From assembly GCA_019090565.1 (NCBI GenBank), contig JAHRVS010000277.1, forward strand, positions 1 to 12,698: a DNA stretch of 12,698 nt. Reading direction: 5' to 3'. The notes under the pieces are model-generated. The model ran no database searches, was not told where the DNA came from, and worked only from the letters and a program-made list of their open reading frames with translations. Positions within the stretch are counted from its first letter, which is position 1. Every line of letters begins with the position of its first letter. Below, piece by piece: positions 1-6,940 of this stretch. This DNA is from Gammaproteobacteria bacterium (GTDB lineage Bacteria > Pseudomonadota > Gammaproteobacteria > Pseudomonadales > UBA3067). The translations under genes were made by a program, and so were the position numbers.

Positions 1-1186
1 CTTCTGGAACGAGCACTGAAATCAGACCTGTTTCAGAAGCGCCGTAGTATTCCATGAAAATATCATTTTTCGCACCTTGGCGGCGGAACAAAGCATTAAT
101 GCCTCGCTTTACATCGGGCGGACACGGGGCCGCAGCACAAATAAGACTCTGCATTGTGCTCAAGTTGTAGCGGCCCAATACTTCTTCTGGCAAGTCTAAA
201 ATGCGCTCTAGCATTGTAGGGGCCACAAAGGTCCAGTTTATACGCTCGTCTTGAATGGTTTTAAGAAATATTTCCGGTGTAAACCTAGGCAAAGGGACAA
301 CAGTACCTCCTAAAAAGAAGGGTAAAACGGCTACTTGCACACCAGCATGGTACAAGGGGCCAGGAATCATAGAGCGTATATTGCCGCTAATGGCATCTTT
401 ACACTCTCCTAGCTTATACCAATAAAATGCCCCTAGTTGCATTAGAGCAAGCGCTGAAGCCTCATCTTTGGTGGCTCCTCGACGCTTGCCATCTGAGTCA
501 TCGCTCAAGATGTCAGCCATCTCGTCCATGTTCAGTAGCTTCGGAGTGCCTGTCGTTCCTCCGCTATAGGGTGTCGCTGACAGACCGAAACTGCCGGCTG
601 GGTCAAATGCATCGGATTCGGCAATTATTTTATCGTAAGACAACATGCCTTCTGGGATATCGTCACCCACAACGATAAAATGTTTCACCGTTGTAAGCTG
701 GTCTTTTATACTAAGAACCGCTTCAACAAATGCAGCATCAATAATTAGCGCTGTCGCATTTGACTTATTAATACAGGGAGGAAGCTCATGGGGCTTCAAA
801 TGCCAATTAAGCATCGGCATGCTCCTACCGGTCAAAGCGGTTGCAAACATCACCTCAAACCACTCAGGGCCATTAGGTAGCAGCTCAGCAACTCGATCAC
901 CCTGCTGGACGCCCAGTGTGGTCAAGGCATTGGCTAAACGAAAGCTGCGGTCCTTAAATTCTGCAAAGGAAATACGCTTGCCATCACAAACAATCGCTTC
1001 TCGCTCACCAAGGACATCCCAATAGGAGGAAAAAAATGCTTGCCCGCGGTTTTGCCCTTTGACCACAGATCGATACGCCGTGCTGACACCGGCTTTCAAC
1101 CCGTTTACCACGCCAATTTGCTTAGCAAGCCCTAGAATTGCACCCCGTGTTTGCTTTAATTTTAATACGTCTGATTTACTTGGCAT
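1..1186 (-). CDS. AMP-binding acyl-CoA synthetase/ligase, N-terminal 395 residues (3' end outside window)
   Basis: This is an ANL-superfamily adenylate-forming enzyme, which activates a carboxylic acid with ATP to an acyl-adenylate and normally transfers it to CoA. The reverse strand reads open from an ATG at 1186 to the window edge. The phosphate-binding loop YSGGTTGTPK is at residues 207-216, the segment PGPLYHAG at 275-282, and the A5-type motif YYGASET at 380-386. The C-terminal domain with the hinge and catalytic lysine is missing because the window ends. The first 50 residues precede the usual start of the AMP-binding domain and have no signal peptide. A GGAG lies 11 bases before the ATG, a slightly long spacing. 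The neighbouring genes say nothing about the substrate; a fatty or aromatic acid is possible. The family is secure, the substrate unknown. Confidence 0.9.
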   Translation of the reverse strand, partial: MPSKSDVLKLKQTRGAILGLAKQIGVVNGLKAGVSTAYRSVVKGQNRGQAFFSSYWDVLGEREAIVCDGKRISFAEFKDRSFRLANALTTLGVQQGDRVAELLPNGPEWFEVMFATALTGRSMPMLNWHLKPHELPPCINKSNATALIIDAAFVEAVLSIKDQLTTVKHFIVVGDDIPEGMLSYDKIIAESDAFDPAGSFGLSATPYSGGTTGTPKLLNMDEMADILSDDSDGKRRGATKDEASALALMQLGAFYWYKLGECKDAISGNIRSMIPGPLYHAGVQVAVLPFFLGGTVVPLPRFTPEIFLKTIQDERINWTFVAPTMLERILDLPEEVLGRYNLSTMQSLICAAAPCPPDVKRGINALFRRQGAKNDIFMEYYGASETGLISVLVPE

Positions 1187-1211
1187 ACCGGTAACTACTC
1201 CATAATATTTG

Positions 1212-1244
<33 letters not shown>

Positions 1245-1258
1245 ATACGTTAATATAG

Positions 1259-1283
1259 AAAACCATAGGGCGCAGATGGTTTT
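1259..1283. promoter_or_regulatory. 8-bp perfect dyad upstream of the AMP-binding gene
   Basis: AAAACCAT at 1259-1266 and ATGGTTTT at 1276-1283 are perfect inverted copies separated by nine bases. The right arm runs into six T residues on the plus strand. The dyad lies 73-97 bases before the AMP-binding enzyme's start and 137 bases beyond the stop of the preceding lipoprotein gene. It could be an operator for the former or a weak AT-rich terminator for the latter. The 233-base gap between the two genes otherwise holds only the microsatellite. Confidence 0.35.
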
Positions 1284-1419
1284 TTGTGCACTCAAAACCG
1301 ACACTACTCCAGGAGGCTTGTTGGCCACGTTTGCCATTTCATCTGGATAAACGGCAGCTCACCCAAACTTTTTGAACCGCATATATTGCCTTGTTTGACG
1401 AAAAGGTCAAGTTTGTCGG

Positions 1420-2382
1420 TTACAGGGAAGGCTCAATAAGGTTTCCACTCAAGGATCCTGATACCCCGTCAGAACGTGCAAATACAGCATCAAAACTCAG
1501 GTCTGGCCCAGTACTCAAGGTAATCGCACTTGAGATACCCTCTGCGCTCACTGTACTAAATGTCTCGGAGAGGCCCTCAGCCTGAATATCCACCGACAGG
1601 GAGTCGCTTACTTGCAGGTCATCATCCTGATCGGTTTGCTTGCTTTCATCTTTAAGCTCATTCACTGAAAAGACCAAGCTACTAGGCCCGCCCCCACTTA
1701 CCGTTTGCTGAGCTTGTCGAATATCATCACCACTCGCTTCCACCCATGCATCGGCATAGCTTAAGCAGGATATCTCATACGACACGCCTTCTAGCGCAAT
1801 CGTACCGAAAGACCCTGTGATTTCATTTTGGAGTTTATGGGCGACTGTACTGACAGAGCTTGCATCGTCGCCAGACTTTATGTAATCAGCAAAACTGAGT
1901 ATTCGCCCAGAAGAATCAATCGACACAACTACATCAGCGGTCGCAGATAGATTCAGGATAGAATCACTGCCTGGAACCACGAATGAACTTGGTTTTATGA
2001 GGTCATCCTCCACCGTATATTGGTAGGAAACAGGGGAGTCAGTGCTGCAGTTTTCTAAGTTTTGGGCCGTCAAGGTGGTACTGTCAGTACTGTGGTTAAT
2101 GCGCAAAATTGACCAAGCATGCTGCCCAAATGATGTCCCGGCAGAGTCTTCGCCCTCCTCCGAATAAAAAACGAGCCATAGCCCATTCAAGGTACTGCCA
2201 GTTAATGCTAGTGCCTCGAGGGTTTGAATTTCTTCGTTAAAATTGTTTTCAACAATTGACCGGTCTGATGAGCCACTACCTATACTGCTCTCTTTCTCAA
2301 GGGTTTCAAAGCACCCCAACAAACTGGCCAGCGCGATGGCTATGCATAGTAGTCTAAACTGAAACATCAATCTGGCAGTCAT
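1420..2382 (-). CDS. Predicted lipoprotein of unknown function
   Basis: The 320-residue product begins with a hydrophobic signal segment ending in the lipobox LLGC, so Cys24 should be lipidated and the mature protein anchored in the inner or outer membrane facing the periplasm. I do not recognise the family. The mature part is acidic and rich in Ser and Thr, with a low-complexity tether at about 25-45 and alternating hydrophobic segments suggesting beta structure. Only two further cysteines are visible (Cys112 and Cys206), which could form a disulfide. The start is supported by an AGGAGG four bases before the ATG; a second Met at codon 6 has no such site. The gene follows the nitroreductase on the same strand after 52 bases and may be co-transcribed with it. 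Confidence 0.75.
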   Translation of the reverse strand: MTARLMFQFRLLCIAIALASLLGCFETLEKESSIGSGSSDRSIVENNFNEEIQTLEALALTGSTLNGLWLVFYSEEGEDSAGTSFGQHAWSILRINHSTDSTTLTAQNLENCSTDSPVSYQYTVEDDLIKPSSFVVPGSDSILNLSATADVVVSIDSSGRILSFADYIKSGDDASSVSTVAHKLQNEITGSFGTIALEGVSYEISCLSYADAWVEASGDDIRQAQQTVSGGGPSSLVFSVNELKDESKQTDQDDDLQVSDSLSVDIQAEGLSETFSTVSAEGISSAITLSTGPDLSFDAVFARSDGVSGSLSGNLIEPSL

Positions 2383-2434
2383 GCGGCCTCCTCATTCTTA
2401 GCATTTTCTTTTAATGGCAATAGCAAGGTTTTGC

Positions 2435-3040
2435 TTACCCAAACCGATTCTTAAGCACCACCTCACCATAGGGTAGCTGCCCAGCTCTTTCTCGTGCAGG
2501 CTTCAATGCCTTGCCAACTGCCACAAACATGGATATACAGTGATCATCAGGCAATTGGATGAGCTCCGCAACTTTGTCTCCATCAAAGCCGTCCATGGGG
2601 CAAGAGTCATAGCCCATTGCTTTGGCAGACAGCATAAGCGTTTGAGCAGCTATACCACAAGATCGCATCGCTTCATCCCTTTGTAGCTGGGCATCATTTT
2701 CGAAAAACTCGCTGATCATCGGCACCATGATTTGCTGCACGTCTTCCGGGGCATTACGCCAATACCGATCGGGTTCTTTTTTCCAGGCCATCAAGTCAGC
2801 GCAAATAACAACCAAAAGAGAGCTATCTGTCACCTGAAGCTGGTCGCCAGATGCGCCTCTAAGCGCCTTGCGCAGACTTACATCATCAACAACTAGAAAA
2901 CGCCAATTTTGAATATTGAACGCCGTGGGCGACAGCAATGAAAGGGATAGAAGCTCTTCCGTCTCAGCCTCAGACATAACATGGCTGGGGTCAAAATACT
3001 TGACGGATCGGCGCTCTTTAACAACATCTATACCACGCAT
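2435..3040 (-). CDS. Nitroreductase family FMN-dependent oxidoreductase
   Basis: This is a 201-residue flavoenzyme of the NfsB/NADH-oxidase superfamily, usually a cytoplasmic FMN homodimer using NAD(P)H to reduce nitro, quinone or enone substrates. Diagnostic parts are the N-terminal FMN-phosphate motif ERRSVKYFDP (9-18), SPTAFNIQNWRF (37-48) typical of the flavin pocket, and the central helix CGIAAQTLMLSAKAMGYDS (128-146) followed by CPMDGFD. The basic segment GKALKPARERAG (176-187) fits the C-terminal FMN contact. The length is normal for the family. No strong Shine-Dalgarno precedes the ATG; GAGCGAG is the nearest candidate. A consensus TATAAT and a tandem repeat lie upstream, suggesting regulated expression. 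The substrate cannot be inferred. Confidence 0.9.
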   Translation of the reverse strand: MRGIDVVKERRSVKYFDPSHVMSEAETEELLSLSLLSPTAFNIQNWRFLVVDDVSLRKALRGASGDQLQVTDSSLLVVICADLMAWKKEPDRYWRNAPEDVQQIMVPMISEFFENDAQLQRDEAMRSCGIAAQTLMLSAKAMGYDSCPMDGFDGDKVAELIQLPDDHCISMFVAVGKALKPARERAGQLPYGEVVLKNRFG

Positions 3041-3082
3041 ACAAAAACTCGCTCAGGATATTGGGGTTTACACAAGCAGCGG

Positions 3083-3088
3083 ATTATA
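3083..3088 (-). promoter_or_regulatory. Consensus -10 box (TATAAT) for the nitroreductase gene
   Basis: On the minus strand TATAAT lies about 43 bases before the nitroreductase ATG, giving a predicted leader of roughly 35 bases. The -35 position (about 3105-3112) has only weak candidates such as CTGTTA or TGTTAG. A good -10 with a poor -35 is typical of activator-dependent promoters, and a tandem repeat sits immediately upstream. Confidence 0.5.
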
Positions 3089-3127
3089 GGCGTAGAAGAG
3101 GAAAACTAACAGACGAGAACGTTACAA

Positions 3128-3171
3128 AGAAGGTAACGCCCGATTAAAGAGAGGGTTACTCGCGATTAAAG
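3128..3171 (-). repeat. Two tandem 22-bp repeats, probable regulator binding site
   Basis: Bases 3128-3149 and 3150-3171 are directly adjacent 22-base copies agreeing at 18 of 22 positions. Both contain CTTTAATCG on the minus strand. They fall at about -52 to -95 relative to the predicted nitroreductase transcription start. A period of 22 bases is about two helical turns, so both copies would face the same side of the DNA. A separate dyad CGTTAC/GTAACG (3120-3125 and 3133-3138) overlaps the promoter-proximal copy. The arrangement suggests a cooperatively bound activator or repressor; no regulator is encoded in the window. Confidence 0.6.
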
Positions 3172-3335
3172 GCCGGAAGGGAGGCATACGCAGACAAGGT
3201 AAGGCAGGGAACCGTTTAACGAAAAAAATGAAACCAACCCCCCTCTCCTACTTCAACACTACTGTGATCAGCGGCCTTTAGCCTCTGACTAGAACATGTA
3301 CTAATCTTAACATAACAGCTTTCTAAATAGGGTCA

Positions 3336-3361
3336 TCAGTAGAAGGCTGCTGCCATACTGA
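3336..3361. repeat. Small imperfect hairpin
   Basis: TCAGTA (3336-3341) and TACTGA (3356-3361) form a perfect 6-bp outer stem. GGC (3345-3347) and GCC (3352-3354) can pair inside it around a four-base loop. No T-run follows on either strand. It lies 33 bases beyond the larger hairpin on the minus strand and could be a second 3'-end structure, or chance. Confidence 0.3.
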
Positions 3362-3394
3362 CAACACCACCCTGTCAATGGATTTTTAAAGATG

Positions 3395-3436
3395 CCCTGC
3401 AGACAAACTAGCAGTTATGCAAGTTTGTCTGCAGGG
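3395..3436 (-). terminator. 15-bp perfect hairpin downstream of the lipoprotein gene
   Basis: CCCTGCAGACAAACT at 3395-3409 is perfectly complementary to 3422-3436 around a 12-base loop. It starts 36 bases beyond the stop codon of the minus-strand lipoprotein gene, where a terminator is expected. The minus-strand sequence after the stem (CATCTTTAAAAAT) is AT-rich but lacks a true U-tract, so it may act as a 3'-end stabiliser, or be only a weak intrinsic terminator. Confidence 0.55.
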
Positions 3437-3472
3437 TCGAGATAATCCGACCTTTCAATATTTCACCATCGA

Positions 3473-4381
3473 TTAGGAAGAAGCACCTGTCGCACCTGTT
3501 GCTTCACCGGTCTCGTTGGTTGTATCTGTATCTTCAACCGCTTGTATCAGGATTGAGATGTTTATGTCTGAGGCCGTTTCAATCGTCACATCATTCTCGA
3601 TAGTCGTTGACACTGTGGTTATTACAGCTGAGACATCTATATCAGCAATGATTACATCACTGGCTACAACAAGCTCTACCGCATCGCCAATTTCCGTTAA
3701 TAAAGATGTGCCCACCCCCCCGCCAAGATTAGGGTCAATTAAGAGCTTCACGGAAGTTTCAAGAGCATTCTGATCGCTTGTCAAGTCAGCACTTACATTG
3801 TCTTTAATCTCTTGAATGCCCTCTGAAATTAAACTCGTAATTATTTCAGCGGCTACTGTGGTAGAGGCGTCTGCTTGAGCTACATAATCATAGTTTGAAA
3901 TATCTATATCTAAGGGAAGGTTGAGGGCTGCCGCTAGGGCAATTTCCGCCGCCGCAACGTCGGCGTAATAGCCATGCTCAATACCCACCTGTGCCAATGT
4001 AGTCAATGGCGTAATGGTCTTGGCAGTAATCGGTGCTGATAGAAAGAAGTCGTCAGTAACTACCGAGCCAGCAACCCCCTGACTAAGGCTTTCTGTAGTT
4101 CGACCTAAAATGGGCCGCACTAATAATGGGCCCGTTTTAAATGTGCCCACTGAATAAACCCCGTCTAAATCCGAAACATCTTTTGGCTCGCCAGCCGAAC
4201 ACTCTTTATCCCCATTAATATCGACACAAACGTTAGTTTCTTGCAGGTAGCCATCAATGGCAACACCCGATGCCTCTATGAGGTCACGGTTTCTATCACT
4301 ACATCCACTTAAACCCGCCAAAAGAACAGCCGATGTCGCCAGTGTCAAAGGTACTAAGGAAATATTTTTAGTTGCTTTCAT
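3473..4381 (-). CDS. Predicted lipoprotein with an EF-hand-like calcium-binding loop
   Basis: The 302-residue product carries a signal peptide ending in the lipobox LSGC, making Cys27 the likely lipidated residue. The mature protein opens with a small domain, GVAIDGYLQETNVCVDINGD, and residues 54-65 (D-I-N-G-D-K-E-C-S-A-G-E) match a 12-residue EF-hand or dockerin-type loop with ligands at positions 1, 3, 5, 7, 9 and 12. Cys52 and Cys61 flank or lie in this loop and may form a disulfide. The rest is acidic and rich in Ile, Val, Thr and Ala; I recognise no further domain. I prefer the ATG at 4381 over the in-frame GTG at 4390, because AGGAAC lies nine bases before the ATG but abuts the GTG. The role is unknown. 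It is transcribed divergently from yjbH. Confidence 0.75.
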   Translation of the reverse strand: MKATKNISLVPLTLATSAVLLAGLSGCSDRNRDLIEASGVAIDGYLQETNVCVDINGDKECSAGEPKDVSDLDGVYSVGTFKTGPLLVRPILGRTTESLSQGVAGSVVTDDFFLSAPITAKTITPLTTLAQVGIEHGYYADVAAAEIALAAALNLPLDIDISNYDYVAQADASTTVAAEIITSLISEGIQEIKDNVSADLTSDQNALETSVKLLIDPNLGGGVGTSLLTEIGDAVELVVASDVIIADIDVSAVITTVSTTIENDVTIETASDINISILIQAVEDTDTTNETGEATGATGASS

Positions 4382-4386
4382 ATTTT

Positions 4387-4428
4387 TCACGTTCCTGTGA
4401 GGGTAATTGAGTTAATCGCTTGACTCAT
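4387..4428 (-). CDS. Possible 13-residue leader ORF before the lipoprotein gene
   Basis: An ATG at 4428 opens MSQAINSITLTGT and stops at a TGA five bases before the lipoprotein ATG. AAGGAG precedes it, but only two bases separate that from the ATG, closer than usual. If translated, it would deliver terminating ribosomes to the lipoprotein start. There is no run of one amino acid to suggest attenuation. It may be chance. Confidence 0.2.
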   Translation of the reverse strand: MSQAINSITLTGT

Positions 4429-4506
4429 AGCTCCTTGCTTATTCGAGCGAAAATCAAATATTTTCAAAAAATAGTGTAGCAGAAGAAATATAGACAAGCA
4501 TAAGAA

Positions 4507-4535
4507 TTGTTGATTTTCAGGCCGTAAAATATTTT
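4507..4535 (+). promoter_or_regulatory. Putative sigma-70 promoter of yjbH
   Basis: TTGTTG (4507-4512) and TATTTT (4530-4535) are separated by 17 bases in an AT-rich stretch. Transcription would start near 4542, about 19 bases before the yjbH ATG. No JUMPstart/ops element, which RfaH uses at many polysaccharide operons, is visible in this intergenic region. Confidence 0.4.
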
Positions 4536-4560
4536 TAATTCGATAAAAGCAGGGCTCAAA

Positions 4561-6723
4561 ATGAACTGGAAAATACATCCGTTTATAACTAAATTAAAGG
4601 GTATTCTCGTTTCTTCTTCCTCAATCTTCTTTCTTATGACAATACTAAAAACATTTCGACCCACTGAACTGACTCTTTTCGTGATGCTTTTGTTTATTTC
4701 ACAGGGCGTATTTTCTAGGGATATACATACGAGCTTATCGCTTCAAGGGTATAGCGGGCTCCTTAACACCCCCAATGCTGCCCAGATTTCACACGGCTCC
4801 GCATCACTGCAGTATTCAGACTTGGTCTTCCATAACAATGAGTATACCCATAACAACAATCTCACCACGGCCATTGGGATACTGCCTTTTGTAGAGGTCG
4901 GCGGGCGCATCGCTTGGTTTGACACCCAGAGTAACTGCTACATCAGCGGCTGCGGCTTACGAGACCTCTCTGCCAACGTTAAAATATCCCTGGCTTTTTT
5001 ACCATCAGATCTATTTTCCCTCTCGATAGGACAGCAAGACATAGGCGGCGCAGCCAATCATTTCGACACCCGCTTTCTTGTTGCCAGCAAAGTACTTAAA
5101 AACACAAGAATAAGCATGGGATGGGGGCAGCAAATAAAAAAGCAAACCATTAACCGGCTAGAAGGTTTGTTTGGTGGTATAGAGATCCAGGCCTTGTCCT
5201 GGTTGAGCCTTATAGCTGAGCATGATGGGGAGTCGGTCAATCTAGGTGCGAAAATTGTTAGCCCAAAGAACCAACTTCCGCTCGGCGCAACACTCAGCGC
5301 TACAGCCCTCTTATACCAAGATTCAATAGACCTGCCACAGAAGCAATTCTACGGCTTATCTCTAAATCTGCCCCTTGGGGGCCAGCATTATCCCTCGACA
5401 AAGACACCAAGGTCCTCGATAGAACTTGAAAAAATAGGACCTGAAAAAATAGGCGCCAATAAAAAACCTCTCGACACTATAAGACGCCCCTCTCTAAACT
5501 CTCACCAAAACACAAACCCCAAGGTTAACGATGCGGATGACAGGCTGCTAGTGCTCCTACATCGATTAGAGAAAACGGGTTTTGAACGCATATCCATTGG
5601 CAAAATACCCTCACGCACCGGCTCTTCCGAGCTTGCCATTCAGCTAGAAAACACCACCTTTAATGCCAACGAACTGGACGCCGTTGCCAGTATTTTAAAA
5701 ACAGCAAGCCAAACCGTAGCGGGGCAATATCAACACCTCACTTTATTTTTAACAAAACAGGGCATTAACACCTACTGGATCAAAGTACCTCTCACCCTAC
5801 AAACAGACCTCATTAAGCATAAAAATGGTCCCAGGGGAATAATCCGCTCGGGGTTTGAAACAAACCGCTCACACGTAGATTGGAAGTACCGTGATCTAAG
5901 CCTGCAACGCTTTAAACCAAGGGTTACCCTTTCTCCCTCGCTATCCAGCGCTGTCGCAACGGAGTTTGGGGTGTGGGATTATTCTCTTGCTTTAGAAGCA
6001 ACGTCCTCTATCTCCTTATGGAAGGGCGCAATCGCCACAACAAGCTATACACAGTCAGTTGATCAAAGTGAAGACTTTGAGGAGAGCGGCGTATTTTACA
6101 ACAGCCGCCAGTTATCGGCCTTTAAAAACTACGGTCTTCAGCAAATATTAAAAGTGAGCAGCCAATTCTACAGTTCTTTTTTCGCGGGACTAAGTGCCTA
6201 TGACTACCACAGCCTTATTAACGAAACCAGCTATTTTACACACGATGGAAGACATCGGTTTAACCTACTCGCTGGGGTGTATAAAAACATTTACGAAACA
6301 GGGGTTTCAAAGAAAAGCTATTTGGCCAGTTACCGATATTACCTTCCTTACTACGACCTTTCTTCAACCCTTACCGTCGGGCAGTTTTGGGAGCAAGACC
6401 GGGGCCTTCGTATTGATCTAAAGTACTGGTTTGACGATACCGCCATCAGTCTCTTTTACAAGGATACCGATAGCACCTTCGTTGGCATGGGTCTAAGCAT
6501 ACCCTTAAGCCCAAAAAAATCTTTCAATAAAGCATGGGGGCAAATCAAAGGCGCAAACAGCTGGCACTATGCCTTACAAACAAGGATTGGGGATGTTCGC
6601 AATGATGTTAGCTTCCGCTCAGCGCTCCTCGCCCCACTTCCGCTCAGTCTCGATGAGACAATGTTTAACGAAGACCGACTTAACCCCCTTTATATTCAGA
6701 AAAATTCCACGCGAATTTACTAA
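4561..6723 (+). CDS. yjbH: YjbH/GfcD-family outer-membrane exopolysaccharide protein
   Basis: The 720-residue product belongs to the YjbH/GfcD family, large outer-membrane beta-barrel proteins of the E. coli yjbEFGH and group 4 capsule (gfc) operons needed for polysaccharide export or display. Recognition rests on the family's N-terminal signature LQGYSGLLNTPNA (about 61-73) followed by HGSASLQYS, on alternating beta-strand character throughout, and on the C-terminal pattern GMGLSIPLSPKKSF with YALQTRIG. A polar linker near 270-325, including a duplicated EKIGP, separates two beta-rich halves. The likely signal segment is residues 36-52, cleaved near Ser52. This leaves an unusually long N-terminus from the ATG used here. 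That ATG has CAGGG seven bases upstream; Met26 would give a normal signal peptide but has no ribosome site. YjbE-, YjbF- or YjbG-like partners are absent nearby. Confidence 0.88.
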   Translation: MNWKIHPFITKLKGILVSSSSIFFLMTILKTFRPTELTLFVMLLFISQGVFSRDIHTSLSLQGYSGLLNTPNAAQISHGSASLQYSDLVFHNNEYTHNNNLTTAIGILPFVEVGGRIAWFDTQSNCYISGCGLRDLSANVKISLAFLPSDLFSLSIGQQDIGGAANHFDTRFLVASKVLKNTRISMGWGQQIKKQTINRLEGLFGGIEIQALSWLSLIAEHDGESVNLGAKIVSPKNQLPLGATLSATALLYQDSIDLPQKQFYGLSLNLPLGGQHYPSTKTPRSSIELEKIGPEKIGANKKPLDTIRRPSLNSHQNTNPKVNDADDRLLVLLHRLEKTGFERISIGKIPSRTGSSELAIQLENTTFNANELDAVASILKTASQTVAGQYQHLTLFLTKQGINTYWIKVPLTLQTDLIKHKNGPRGIIRSGFETNRSHVDWKYRDLSLQRFKPRVTLSPSLSSAVATEFGVWDYSLALEATSSISLWKGAIATTSYTQSVDQSEDFEESGVFYNSRQLSAFKNYGLQQILKVSSQFYSSFFAGLSAYDYHSLINETSYFTHDGRHRFNLLAGVYKNIYETGVSKKSYLASYRYYLPYYDLSSTLTVGQFWEQDRGLRIDLKYWFDDTAISLFYKDTDSTFVGMGLSIPLSPKKSFNKAWGQIKGANSWHYALQTRIGDVRNDVSFRSALLAPLPLSLDETMFNEDRLNPLYIQKNSTRIY
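5427..5453 (+). repeat. 15-bp in-frame tandem duplication in the yjbH linker
   Basis: TGAAAAAATAGG occurs at 5427-5438 and again at 5442-5453, exactly 15 bases apart, encoding EKIGPEKIG at about residues 290-298. It falls in the polar segment between the two beta-rich halves, where small in-frame duplications would be tolerated. Confidence 0.6.
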
Positions 6724-6749
6724 TGTCACAGGTAAAAATTATTAGAAAC

Positions 6750-6793
6750 CTAAACCGTACAGCCTGCCTTTGCGAGCAGGAGTTTAGCTTTTT
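6750..6793 (+). terminator. Probable intrinsic terminator after yjbH
   Basis: CTAAAC (6750-6755) pairs with GTTTAG (6782-6787), and CCTGC (6763-6767) pairs with GCAGG (6776-6780) inside it, with an asymmetric internal loop. Five T residues follow at 6789-6793. The structure begins 27 bases after the yjbH stop codon. It would separate yjbH at least partly from the sugar genes downstream. Confidence 0.5.
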
Positions 6794-6853
6794 GAAATTA
6801 TGCAACTACACTGAATCAACGAGCGGCCCAGCGATTAAGGTCTTATACGCTAA

Positions 6854-6881
6854 TTGTTATCGCGACCAGATTGGCTAAATA
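6854..6881 (+). promoter_or_regulatory. Possible promoter of the nucleotide-sugar gene block
   Basis: TTGTTA (6854-6859) and TAAATA (6876-6881) are separated by 16 bases in the gap after the yjbH terminator. Transcription would begin near 6888, leaving about 53 bases before the preferred GTG start of the dehydratase gene. The match is moderate and could be chance in AT-rich DNA. Confidence 0.3.
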
Positions 6882-6940
6882 AACCCTATTAATGAAAAAG
6901 CATGCCGCTGCGTATTCAATTTTTTGACAAAGGATGTCAT

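Larger units (their letters stand above)
3041..3472. other. 432-base intergenic region between nitroreductase and EF-hand-like lipoprotein genes
   Basis: No coding sequence is supported here. The part next to the nitroreductase holds its -10 box and the 22-bp tandem repeats. The part next to the lipoprotein holds two hairpins (3395-3436 and 3336-3361). The middle (about 3172-3335) shows no recognisable gene, RNA or repeat. Confidence 0.6.

Noticed and set aside
427..1025. Plus-strand open frames of 83 and 126 residues
   Set aside because: They lie opposite the AMP-binding enzyme, whose reverse-strand frame holds all the conserved motifs. They have no recognisable domain.
6724..6940. JUMPstart/ops element before the sugar genes
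   Set aside because: I looked for GGCGGTAG-type ops sequence here and in 4382-4560 and found none.
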